Of a DNA stretch of 64,000 nt, positions 39,772 to 50,541 are shown in pieces (positions within the stretch are counted from its first letter, which is position 1; the number at the start of each line of letters is the position of its first letter). This DNA is from Paragorgia papillata (taxonomy: Eukaryota > Cnidaria > Anthozoa > Scleralcyonacea > Coralliidae), in NCBI GenBank assembly GCA_035771165.1, contig JAWNZC010000023.1, positions 3,334,001 through 3,398,000 on the forward strand, read 5' to 3'. The notes under the pieces were generated by a model that saw nothing but the letters and a program-made list of their open reading frames with translations, searched no databases and was not told where the DNA came from. The translations under genes were made by a program, and so were the position numbers.

Positions 39772-40812
39772 TAAACTAAACTAAACTAAACTAAACTAAA
39801 CTAAACTAAACTAAATTATAAACTAAACTATAAACTAAACTATAAGCTAAACTATAAATCAAACTATATAAACTAAACTATATAAACTAAACTATTAAAT
39901 TAACTAAACTTTAAGCTAAACTAAATAAACTAAACTAAACTTAAACTAAATTAAACTAGCTAAACTAAACTAAACTAAACTAAACTACTAAACTAAACTA
40001 AACTAAACTAAACTAAACTAAACTAAACTAACCTAAACCAAACCCAAACCAAACCAAACCAAACCAAACTAAACTAAACTTTAAGCTAAACTGAACTTTA
40101 AACTAAACTAAACTTTAAGCTAAACTAAACTTGAAACTAACTAAACTTAAAGCTAAACTAAACTTTAAGCTAAACTAAACTTTAAGCTAAACTAAACTAA
40201 ACTAAACTAAACTAAACTAAACTAAACTAAACTAAACTAAACTAAACTAAACTAAACTAAACTAAACTAAACTAAACTAAACTAAACTAAACTAAACTAA
40301 ACTAAACTACTAAACTAAACTAACCTTAACCAAACCCAAACCCAAACCAAACCAACCCAAACCAAACCAAACTAAACTAAACTAAACTAAACTTTAAGCT
40401 AAGCTAAACTAAACCAAACCAAACCAAACCAAACCCAACCCAACCCAACCCAACCCAACCCAACCCAACCCAAACCAAACCAAACCAAACTAAACTCTAA
40501 ACTCAATTCTAAATTAAACTGTAAACTAAACTAAATTAAACTGAACTAACTAAACAACTATGAAATATACTGAACTAAACTATAAACTAAACTATTAACT
40601 AAATTATAAGCTAAATTATGAAGTAAACTATAAACTAAATTATAAACTAAACTATAAACTAAATTATAAGCTAAACTATAAACTAAATTATAAACTAAAC
40701 TATAAACTAAATTATAAGCTAAACTATATAAAGTAAACTCTAAATTAATTATAGACTAAACTATAAACTGAACTATTATCTACACTATAATCTAAACTAT
40801 AAACTAAACTAA
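39772..40812. repeat. (CTAAA)n satellite-like array, left arm
   Basis: About 1 kb of CTAAA units with variant blocks (CCAAA, CCCAA, CTATAAA, CTTTAAG). Confidence 0.95.
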
Positions 40813-41056
40813 AAGTAGTCTGAAATTTTCAGTATTGAATGTAGACTTAATGGACCTTTTACCTTTTAGGAAAAACCCGCAATGCATTGTGGTAGTTGGG
40901 TATCACTTCACTTCCAGGTGAAATGGCTGCCGCGAGGCGAGCACTTTTACTTGGAAGAATAATTGATTAGTTTTAACCGCTTTTATCTTTCGAGAGTAAA
41001 CTTTACTTATTGCAGCATAACTAGGGGGGTATTTACTACATTCTGTGGAAAAGGTA

Positions 41057-41165
41057 ATGAAGTTACTGCAGTCATTGTCGAGAAAGTCAATTCAGAGTGA
41101 TCGACTGAGCGAACACGCTTCGAACAAAAACATTTATGAAGAAAGGTCTGTGCGAGCGTTTGCAG
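41057..41165 (+). CDS. Possible first coding exon, left arm (unknown protein)
   Basis: ATG AAG TTA CTG opens 36 codons (MKLLQSLSRKSIQSDRLSEH, ASNKNIYEERSVRAFA) ending at a strong donor, GCAG|GTGAGT (41166). The upstream 130 bp is GC-richer and lacks repeats, as in a promoter/5' UTR. The mirror arm copy (47257-47149) keeps the frame and differs by a silent change (TCA/TCG). No family was recognised and no second exon was found. It may belong to an unrecognised transposon. Confidence 0.3.
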
Positions 41166-41299
41166 GTGAGTAAGCTTATCAAGTGGCGATCAATAAAATA
41201 TTTTGCCATGTGGATATTTGTTTGTAGTTTATCTGTACAGATCGTGTCGTTTTTGCAATTGTGCACGTCTCTTTAATGCCTTTTTTCGCTTATTGAGAC

Positions 41300-41760
41300 T
41301 GACAAAGTTTGGCCATGCTTCCGATCAGACGTTCGATAAACAATACCCCTACTAACAATGTTTTGGTTCGGTTTTGGTCCGAAAACTAAGCTTGTCCAGT
41401 GAGCAAAAATTCAGGTTTTTACAAGAGCTGCAACTCAAAAGTGCTTTCGCGAGTTTTGCAGCCGTTGTTTTGCTTATTTTCTTTGTGTCTTGATTCGTCT
41501 CCTCCCAAGTAATTTAGTAAGTTCTAAAATATTATGCACTTGTCAAAGTTTAGCCCCAGGGTAGGGGGAACGATCAAACACAGGGGATTTTGACATTTTT
41601 TGAAAATTTACTTCAAATTCCTTACCCAGGTGGCAAACATTTGTGTCAAATAAAGAAGAAAAAAATTTCTGTGGTTCCACCATTTTATCAATATATTTAA
41701 GCCCCAGGGTGGGGTGAGGGTGGGGTGGGGGTGGGGGGTCAAATTCCCCTGTAGTAGAAT
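41300..41760. repeat. Segment present three times in the palindrome
   Basis: GATCAGACGTTCG, AACAATGTTTTGGTTCGG, TGCAACTCAAAAGTGCTTTC and TTGACAAATGTTTG-like blocks recur reversed as the spacer (43935-44399) and again in the right arm (46575-47020). Confidence 0.85.
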
Positions 41761-41879
41761 TGCCTTGTTGGTCAAAATACCCCTCCCTGGGAAATATTAA
41801 AGATAATTTTATGTGTCAAAAATCTCATCCCTTGAGAAAGTCAAAATTCCCTGTCGATCAGTCAATATCCCATGGGTTG

Positions 41880-41909
41880 CCTGCCCCCCTCCCCCCCCCC
41901 CCCCCCCCA
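41880..41909. repeat. Poly-C run in left arm
   Basis: A C-rich run after TGCCCCCCT. The matching G run is at 46409-46430 in the right arm, with different length. Confidence 0.9.
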
Positions 41910-42510
41910 ACCTACCCTGGGCCTTAACATTGATAGGTGCATAACAATTGATTCAAGGAGAAACAACATTGACAGCATAATAAAGCAGTCAGTACAAAAT
42001 ATATGTGTTGTAGTGTTCAGATGTTTTTAATATTAACAAATGAATAAATGATAAACTAGGCTAGGAATAGCAATGCTGGAACATGTTTACAGCATCCTCC
42101 TTTAATACCAGCCTTACACATAGTTAGCACAGACAATTTCTTCAGTTATTTGATTGTGTTTTGACAGCACCAGTAGAGTTGTCACTGGCTAATTCAGTTC
42201 CCAGATGCTTTTACAACAGCTCATAGGTAAATAAAGGTGGAAGAATTTCAAGTCTCTTGTCCATCGCTTTGTCTCACCTTGGCACAGTTTGTTGCCTCCT
42301 TCAAAGTGCAAGGTTCATCCTTCATATTAATAAATTATATTCTAACTAATTTAACTATTTTAATATTATAAATATATTCCTAATATGTATATACAGTACA
42401 AATATTTATAATTATTTCATTTGCAAACTATCAACATGTTTAACAAGTTAAGCCAAACACTACAAATGTTATTTTAGGTTAAAATATTATATTACTGTAA
42501 TAAGCTACTG

Positions 42511-42972
42511 TAGAGCTGCTCCCATCGTTTCATTTTCATAATCGATTAATCGTTGTCAACAATTGATTAATATCGATTAATTGTATTGATTAAATAATTT
42601 AAATACAACATGTCCATGGTGGTTTGTCCATTCAAAGGAAGGGGGTGCTTTTATAAAGTTTTTACTAAATTTGTTGGGGATTGCCTCCCTTGTTGTCGGC
42701 CAACAATTCAGTCACTATTCACATTTTAAATCACTGTTTAATCATGGTTATAGATTGTGCGCTTTCTCGCGCTCTCACAGTTTACACTTGACACTCCAAT
42801 CAAAACAAGTCGCCTTTGTCATTTGATCACAACGACAATGCCCATCTTGTCACAATTTTTTAATTCCGGAAAGAAAACTCATTCCGGCATCATGCTGTGC
42901 AGGTTTGTCATCCGATTATTGTTAAGTATAATCGATTGCGAAAAAATAATCGATTAATTGGGAGCACCTCTA
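42511..42972. mobile_element. hAT-type MITE, 462 bp, 8-bp TSD AGCTACTG (left arm)
   Basis: The ends TAGAGCTGCTCCC and, reversed, TAGAGGTGCTCCC flank many ATCGATTAATCG motifs. AGCTACTG is duplicated exactly at 42503-42510 and 42973-42980. An 8-bp duplication and YAGAGGTGYYCC ends are hAT features. It has no transposase. Confidence 0.9.
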
Positions 42973-43746
42973 AGCTACTGTATTAACTAGGTTGTATTTA
43001 TAGTTCTAGAACACTGCACAAACACTAATAAAGTTTATATTTATACCTTGAGTTTTTACTTACTAATATCTAAGTAACTAAAACTATTTGAGAAAAGTTC
43101 AATGTACACAACACATACAGAGAAAAACTCCACACTTTTTTTTTAATATTTTAGTAAATAAACAATGTTGAATTTAAATTATTTTACAACATATTAAAAC
43201 TAATGCACCTGTCAATGTTAAGCCCCAGGGGAGGGGGGATGGGCAACCCAATGGGACTTAACAACCTCCCCCGTGGGTTAGGAATTTGACAAAAACAACC
43301 ATTCTGAGAGATGGGATATTTGATAATTTTGTGTGGGAGTCTGGTGACCACCAAGTATTGAAATGTGGTGTACAAATCTGATAGGTAAATATGAGCTGTT
43401 TTTATTGTATTTTTGTGTTCTATTATTGCTCAGGTTGAAATTGTGCTCAGTTTCTTTGACAATATCAGTTTAATATTCTTTGTTAGTTTGTTGACCGATA
43501 CTGTATTTAATTTTTAAGAAGGTTTCAGAAGAGATGGACTGGAAACTACTCTCTTCAGTAGTGCAAGGTTTGAAATGGGCTTAAATGTTCTTGATCGACC
43601 ACAAGAGCAATTAGTTTGGTTTTTCTAGTTTAATTATCATGTATTTGTAATATTAAAAACATCCAGCTCCCTGAACACTGCCACATACATAGATTTTGTA
43701 CTGACTGCTTTATTATGCTGTTAATGTTCTCCTTGAATCAATTGTT

Positions 43747-43778
<32 letters not shown>

Positions 43779-44539
43779 ACTTCCCAAGACAGGGAAATTT
43801 GACTTTCTTGACAAGCTCGAGGGATGGGATTTTTGACACATAAAATGATCTTAATATTAAATTTTAGCCCTTGATATTTCCCAGGGAGGGGTATTTTGAC
43901 CAACAAGGCTATTCTACTGCAGGGGAATTTGACAATTTTCCCCCACAAAGTCAATATCCCTGTGGGTTGCCCCCACCCTGGGGCTTAACATTTATATTGA
44001 TAAAATGGTGGAACCACAGAAATTTTTTTTTCTTTATTTGACACAAATGTTTGCCACCTGGGTAAGGAATTTGAAGTAAATTTTCAAAAAATGTCAAATT
44101 CCCCTTGGTTTGATCGTTCCCCCTACCCTGGGGCTAAACTTTGACAAGTGCATAATATTTTAGAACTTACTAAATTACTTGGGAGGAGACGAATCAAGAC
44201 ACAAAGAAAATAAGCAAAACAACGGCTGCAAAACTCGCGAAAGCACTTTTGAGTTGCAGCTCTTGTAAAAACCTGAATTTTTGCTCACTGGACAAGCTTA
44301 GTTTTCGGACCAAAACAGAACCAAAACATTGTTAGTAGGGGTATTGTTTAGCGAACGTCTGATCGGAAGCATGGCCAAACTTTGTCAGTCTCAATAAGAA
44401 GTAGAATAGCCTTGTTGGTCAAAATACCCCTCCCTGGGAAATATCAAGGGCTAAAATTTAATATTAAGATCATTTTATGTGTCAAAAATCCCATCCCTCG
44501 AGCTTGTCAAGAAAGTCAAATTTCCCTGTCTTGGGAAGT

Positions 44540-44571
<32 letters not shown>

Positions 44572-45344
44572 AACAATTGATTCAAGGAGAACATTAACAG
44601 CATAATAAAGCAGTCAGTACAAAATCTATGTATGTGGCAGTGTTCAGGGAGCTGGATGTTTTTAATATTACAAATACATGATAATTAAACTAGAAAAACC
44701 AAACTAATTGCTCTTGTGGTCGATCAAGAACATTTAAGCCCATTTCAAACCTTGCACTACTGAAGAGAGTAGTTTCCAGTCCATCTCTTCTGAAACCTTC
44801 TTAAAAATTAAATACAGTATCGGTCAACAAACTAACAAAGAATATTAAACTGATATTGTCAAAGAAACTGAGCACAATTTCAACCTGAGCAATAATAGAA
44901 CACAAAAATACAATAAAAACAGCTCATATTTACCTATCAGATTTGTACACCACATTTCAATACTTGGTGGTCACCAGACTCCCACACAAAATTATCAAAT
45001 ATCCCATCTCTCAGAATGGTTGTTTTTGTCAAATTCCTAACCCACGGGGGAGGTTGTTAAGTCCCATTGGGTTGCCCATCCCCCCTCCCCTGGGGCTTAA
45101 CATTGACAGGTGCATTAGTTTTAATATGTTGTAAAATAATTTAAATTCAACATTGTTTATTTACTAAATATTAAAAAAAAAGTGTGGAGTTTTTCTCTGT
45201 ATGTGTTGTGTACATTGAACTTTTCTCAAATAGTTTTAGTTACTTAGATATTAGTAAGTAAAAACTCAAGGTATAAATATAAACTTTATTAGTGTTTGTG
45301 CAGTGTTCTAGAACTATAAATACAACCTAGTTAATACAGTAGCT

Positions 45345-45805
45345 TAGAGGTGCTCCCAATTAATCGATTATTTTTTCGCAATCGATTATACTTAACAATA
45401 ATCGGATGACAAACCTGCACAGCATGATGCCGGAATGAGTTTCTTTCCGGAATTAAAAAATTGTGACAAGATGGGCATTGTCGTTGTGATCAAATGACAA
45501 AGGCGACTTGTTTTGATTGGAGTGTCAAGTGTAAACTGTGAGAGCGCGAGAAAGCGCACAATCTATAACCATGATTAAACAGTGATTTAAAATGTGAATA
45601 GTGACTGAATTGTTGGCCGACAACAAGGGAGGCAATCCCCAACAAATTTAGTAAAAACTTTATAAAAGCACCCCCTTCCTTTGAATGGACAAACCACCAT
45701 GGACATGTTGTATTTAAATTATTTAATCAATACGATTAATCGATATTAATCGATTGTTGACAACGATTAATCGATTATGAAAATGAAACGATGGGAGCAG
45801 CTCTA
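45345..45805. mobile_element. hAT-type MITE, mirror copy in right arm
   Basis: The reverse of 42511-42972, flanked by CAGTAGCT (45337-45344 and 45806-45813). It shares the same insertion site, so the insertion came before the palindrome formed. Confidence 0.9.
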
Positions 45806-47148
45806 CAGTAGCTTATTACAGTAATATAATATTTTAACCTAAAATAACATTTGTAGTGTTTGGCTTAACTTGTTAAACATGTTGATAGTTTGCAAATGAA
45901 ATAATTATAAATATTTGTACTGTATATACATATTAGGAATATATTTATAATATTAAAATAGTTAAATTAGTTAGAATATAATTTATTAATATGAAGGATG
46001 AACCTTGCACTTTGAAGGAGGCAACAAACTGTGCCAAGGTGAGACAAAGCGATGGACAAGAGACTTGAAATTCTTCCACCTTTATTTACCTATGAGCTGT
46101 TGTAAAAGCATCTGGGAACTGAATTAGCCAGTGACAACTCTACTGGTGCTGTCAAAACACAATCAAATAACTGAAGAAATTGTCTGTGCTAACTATGTGT
46201 AAGGCTGGTATTAAAGGAGGATGCTGTAAACATGTTCCAGCATTGCTATTCCTAGCCTAGTTTATCATTTATTCATTTGTTAATATTAAAAACATCTGAA
46301 CACTACAACACATATATTTTGTACTGACTGCTTTATTATGCTGTCAATGTTGTTTCTCCTTGAATCAATTGTTATGCACCTATCAATGTTAAGGCCCAGG
46401 GTAGGTTGGGGGGGGGGGGGGGGGGGGGGAGGGGGGCAGGCAACCCCTGGGATATTGACTGATCGACAGGGAATTTTGACTTTCTCAAGGGATGAGATTT
46501 TTGACACATAAAATTATCTTTAATATTTCCCAGGGAGGGGTATTTTGACCAACAAGGCAATTCTACTACAGGGGAATTTGACCCCCCACCCCCACCTCAC
46601 CCCACCCTGGGGCTTAAATATATTGATAAAATGGTGGAACCACAGAAATTTTTTTCTTCTTTATTTGACACAAATGTTTGCCACCTGGGTAAGGAATTTG
46701 AAGTAAATTTTCAAAAAATGTCAAAATCCCCTGTGTTTGATCGTTCCCCCTACCCTGGGGCTAAACTTTGACAAGTGCATAATATTTTAGAACTTACTAA
46801 ATTACTTGGGAGGAGACGAATCAAGACACAAAGAAAATAAGCAAAACAACGGCTGCAAAACTCGCGAAAGCACTTTTGAGTTGCAGCTCTTGTAAAAACC
46901 TGAATTTTTGCTCACTGGACAAGCTTAGTTTTCGGACCAAAACCGAACCAAAACATTGTTAGTAGGGGTATTGTTTATCGAACGTCTGATCGGAAGCATG
47001 GCCAAACTTTGTCAGTCTCAATAAGCGAAAAAAGGCATTAAAGAGACGTGCACAATTGCAAAAACGACACGATCTGTACAGATAAACTACAAACAAATAT
47101 CCACATAGCAAAATATTTTATTGATCGCCACTTGATAAGCTTACTCAC

Positions 47149-47257
47149 CTGCAAACGCTCGCACAGACCTTTCTTCATAAATGTTTTTGTTCGAAGCGTG
47201 TTCGCTCAGTCGATCACTCTGAATTGACTTTCTCGACAACGACTGCAGTAACTTCAT
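47149..47257 (-). CDS. Possible first coding exon, right arm (unknown protein)
   Basis: Mirror of 41057-41165: ATG at 47257, 36 codons, donor GTGAGT from 47148. Frame and splice site are both kept. See the left-arm entry for the product. Confidence 0.3.
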
Positions 47258-47499
47258 TACCTTTTCCACAGAATGTAGTAAATACCCCCCTAGTTATGCT
47301 GCAATAAGTAAAGTTTACTCTCGAAAGATAAAAGCGGTTAAAACTAATCAATTATTCTTCCAAGTAAAAGTGCTCGCCTCGCGGCAGCCATTTCACCTGG
47401 AAGTGAAGTGATACCCAACTACCACAATGCATTGCGGGTTTTCCCTAAAAGGTAAAAGGTCCATTAAGTCTACATTCAATACTGAAAATTTCAGACTAC

Positions 47500-48513
47500 T
47501 TTTAGTTTAGTTTATAGTTTAGATTATAGTGTAGATAATAGTTCAGTTTATAGTTTAGTCTATAATTAATTTAGAGTTTACTTTATATAGTTTAGCTTAT
47601 AATTTAGTTTATAGTTTAGTTTATAATTTAGTTTATAGTTTAGCTTATAATTTAGTTTATAGTTTAGTTTATAATTTAGTTTATAGTTTACTTCATAATT
47701 TAGCTTATAATTTAGTTAATAGTTTAGTTTATAGTTTAGTTCAGTATATTTCATAGTTGTTTAGTTAGTTCAGTTTAATTTAGTTTAGTTTACAGTTTAA
47801 TTTAGAATTGAGTTTAGAGTTTAGTTTGGTTTGGGTTGGGTTGGGTTGGGTTGGGTTGGGTTGGGTTGGGTTGGGTTTGGTTTGGTTTGGTGTAGTTTAG
47901 CTTAGCTTAAAGTTTAGTTTAGTTTAGTTTAGTTTGGTTTGGTTTGGGTTGGTTTGGTTTGGGTTTGGGTTTGGTTAAGGTTAGTTTAGTTTAGTAGTTT
48001 AGTTTAGTTTAGTTTAGTTTAGTTTAGTTTAGCTTAAAGTTTAGTTTAGCTTAAAGTTTAGTTTAGCTTAAAGTTTAGTTTAGTTTAAAGTTTAGTTTAG
48101 TTTAAAGTTTAGTTTAGTTTAAAGTTCAGTTTAGCTTAAAGTTTAGTTTAGTTTGGTTTGGTTTTGTTTTGTTTGGGTTTGGTTTAGGTTAGTTTAGTTT
48201 AGTTTAGTTTAGTTTAGTTTAGTTTAGTTTAGTTTAGTTTAGTTTAGTAGTTTAGTTTAGTTTAGTTTAGTTTAGCTAGTTTAATTTAGTTTAAGTTTAG
48301 TTTAGTTTAAAGTTTAGTTTAGCTTAAAGTTTAGTTAATTTAATAGTTTAGTTTATATAGTTTAGTTTATATAGTTTGATTTATAGTTTAGCTTATAGTT
48401 TAGTTTATAATTTAGTTTATAATTTAGTTTAGTTTAGTTTAGTTTAGTTTAGTTTAGTTTAGTTTAGTTTAGTTTAGTTTAGTTTAGTTTAGTTTAGTTT
48501 AGTTTAGTTTAGT
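47500..48513. repeat. (TTTAG)n satellite-like array, right arm
   Basis: Mirror of 39772-40812 with many unit-number differences. TTGGG-rich block at 47832-47880. Confidence 0.95.
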
Positions 48514-48624
48514 GATACCACTAGACCACAACGGCTGGTTGGACCACAACCAGAACTTGTCGAATTTAGAACGCTCTTGCAAACGAACTGAACCTTCAAC
48601 TCATTTAAATCAGTTGTGCTAAAT

Positions 48625-49260
48625 AATATCATGTTTGCGGGAATTTCTTTTGTTCTCACAGGTTCAATCGTTAACAACTAATATACCTCATTATACTTCA
48701 TTTTTACTAATCGTACCTCCGTTGATGTCAAACGAGGTCAGATTAGAACTAACCGGTTTGACGCCAACGGAGGTGACAACAAAAGAAATTCCCGCAAACA
48801 TGATATTACAAAGGAATAGCATACAAAGAGGAGCTTAGCTATTAAACGCCCCGCACGATTTGGGTCATTTAGTAAAATTTTACTAAATGACCCTCATCGA
48901 GCGGGACGATTAATACCTATTAGTATAAATACACAGGTGATTATAGAAAATCGCGCGCGCTGATTGGTTGAGCTACTTCGGATTAATTCTCGATAATCAC
49001 CTACAGCGTTTTTCCAAAATGGCCGCCAGCCAAGTTTCAATGCGACAAACGAGGAAATTAAACAATTTTAAAGAAAATGTTGATCCTAAAAGTACGAAAA
49101 TGTGTATTTATACTAAAACAATTATTCGCCTCAGGCTCAGTGAATATCGGTGAATAATAACCTCGACTTCGTCTCGGTTATTATTCACCAATATTCACCT
49201 CGCCTTCGGCGAATAATTGTTAAATACACCTCTTTTTATGCTATTACTTATAATTATTAT
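48625..49260. mobile_element. Foldback MITE cluster, right arm outer end
   Basis: Mirror of 39035-39658. It differs at several bases (for example CGTGCGGGG against CGAGCGGGA near 48855), which shows the arms have diverged. Confidence 0.75.
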
Positions 49261-49418
49261 TTTACAAGTTATTGGAAACTAGTTACAACTGTGAAAATCC
49301 TCGTACGTTTAAAACTATACGTCTAAGATGTAATTCTGTCCGTTAAGTCTTAGCCGTCCAATTTCGTGCTGTTGTTAGTATAAGCTGTATCTGTAGCTTA
49401 TATCTCGGGCCCGCTGTC

Positions 49419-49492
49419 ATTGGCTAATCGCTGCTGCGGATCCCCTGCCATCGTGAACGATGGCAGGGGATCCGCAACAGCGATTAGCCAAT
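49419..49492. repeat. Near-perfect 74-bp hairpin beside palindrome edge
   Basis: ATTGGCTAATCGCTGCTGCG, GATCCCCTGCCATCGT is mirrored after a 2-base loop with one mismatch. It starts 49 bp outside the palindrome. Confidence 0.9.
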
Positions 49493-49604
49493 TAGCTTCT
49501 TTCAACAATAGTAACTTTTGTACGTTGCTTATATCTGTACATAAACATTTTTTATCTGGCGAAGCTAATAAAATATAAATAAAAAATAAACCAAACTCTC
49601 ACTA

Positions 49605-50541
49605 ACAATTAGTCACCGAAGTCGAGGTGACGGCTATCGGTAATTATTATATAGCATGCTATCGGATATGAGCTTTTGCGTAATCTGATTGGTTCCCTAC
49701 TACCAGGCTATCAGCTCATATCCTACTAGTAGAGGAAAAACAAGATGGCGGCATGGTTTTTAAACTGCCGAAAAGAGTTGAAATTGACGGATTTTTATAC
49801 AGAAAAACATCAACACCCTCAAACAAATGTGTAAAAAAAAAACATTGTGTAAAAATACATTGACAAATACACAATTTAGCATGCCAAATGATAAAATTCA
49901 CCTAAAAACTACGTCTTTTTACTTAAAAAACCCGACTAAATTAACGTGTTGATATTAATTTGTTGCCAAACAAAGAAACTCACGGTTAAAATCAAGCTTA
50001 CAACACACTTTTCGTAGGAGATCACCAGTAAAAAGACTTTTTTATTTAGATAAGCATTTGGAGTAGTAAAAAGCATGTTCTTTTTCAAAAACAACCACTG
50101 AACTAAGTAATTTAGTTTCACTGCCGAAGGTGTTTCAGTTTCACTTTTGCATGAAATCAAAACCTTTTTCACGACAGCAACGCTAATATAAACAACTGAC
50201 CCACCTTTTGACTTCATAAAGGTACCTTTTAATCTTTTTTGTTGACCTGCTTAACACATTCCTTGCCTCTCGAGCAACATTTATGCAACATTAATTTCAA
50301 AGCTGATTGCCGAACAGCTCAGCGAGAAACTCAATGGAATGCATCATTACGCATGGCGGAAGTATTAGTTGCCTATGCCGGAAGTTTGTCGTTTGAAACA
50401 TTTCACTGTAATTTTGTCTCTTGTACAGTGCTTGACTGCTTGGCTATATAATAAAACAGTTATTCCATTCGCTCTCGTCTATACTCATGGTATAACTGGT
50501 AAATACACCGATAGTCACCGAGACTGAGGTGACTAATTGTT
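49605..50541. mobile_element. TIR repeat family E, full copy
   Basis: The ends AACAATTAGTCACCGAAGTC and, reversed, AACAATTAGTCACCTCAGTC. Inside are TTATTATATAGCATGCTATC, ATATGAGCTTTTGCGTAATC, AACAAGATGGCGGCATG and TGCATCATTACGCATGGCGG. Direct partial copies lie at 60150-60990 and 61426-61935. Short frames are not conserved between copies. Confidence 0.8.

Larger units (their letters stand above)
38913..49370. repeat. Giant palindrome: two arms of about 5 kb around a 481-bp spacer
   Basis: Left arm 38913-43918 and right arm 44400-49370 are reverse complements over their whole length (paired coordinates sum to 88318 near the centre and 88283 at the ends). Outer edges are AGCACGAAATTGG (38913) and CCAATTTCGTGCT (49370); inner edges are GCTATTCTACT and AGTAGAATAGC. 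The arms differ by scattered substitutions and indels, mostly in the CTAAA arrays. The spacer 43919-44399 is a third copy of a segment also present in each arm (about 41300-41730 and 46580-47020). No host gene is recognised inside. Confidence 0.93.

Noticed and set aside
39319..48838. Frames repeated in both palindrome arms as conserved genes
   Set aside because: Identity comes from the recent palindrome and from foldback MITEs, not from coding constraint.
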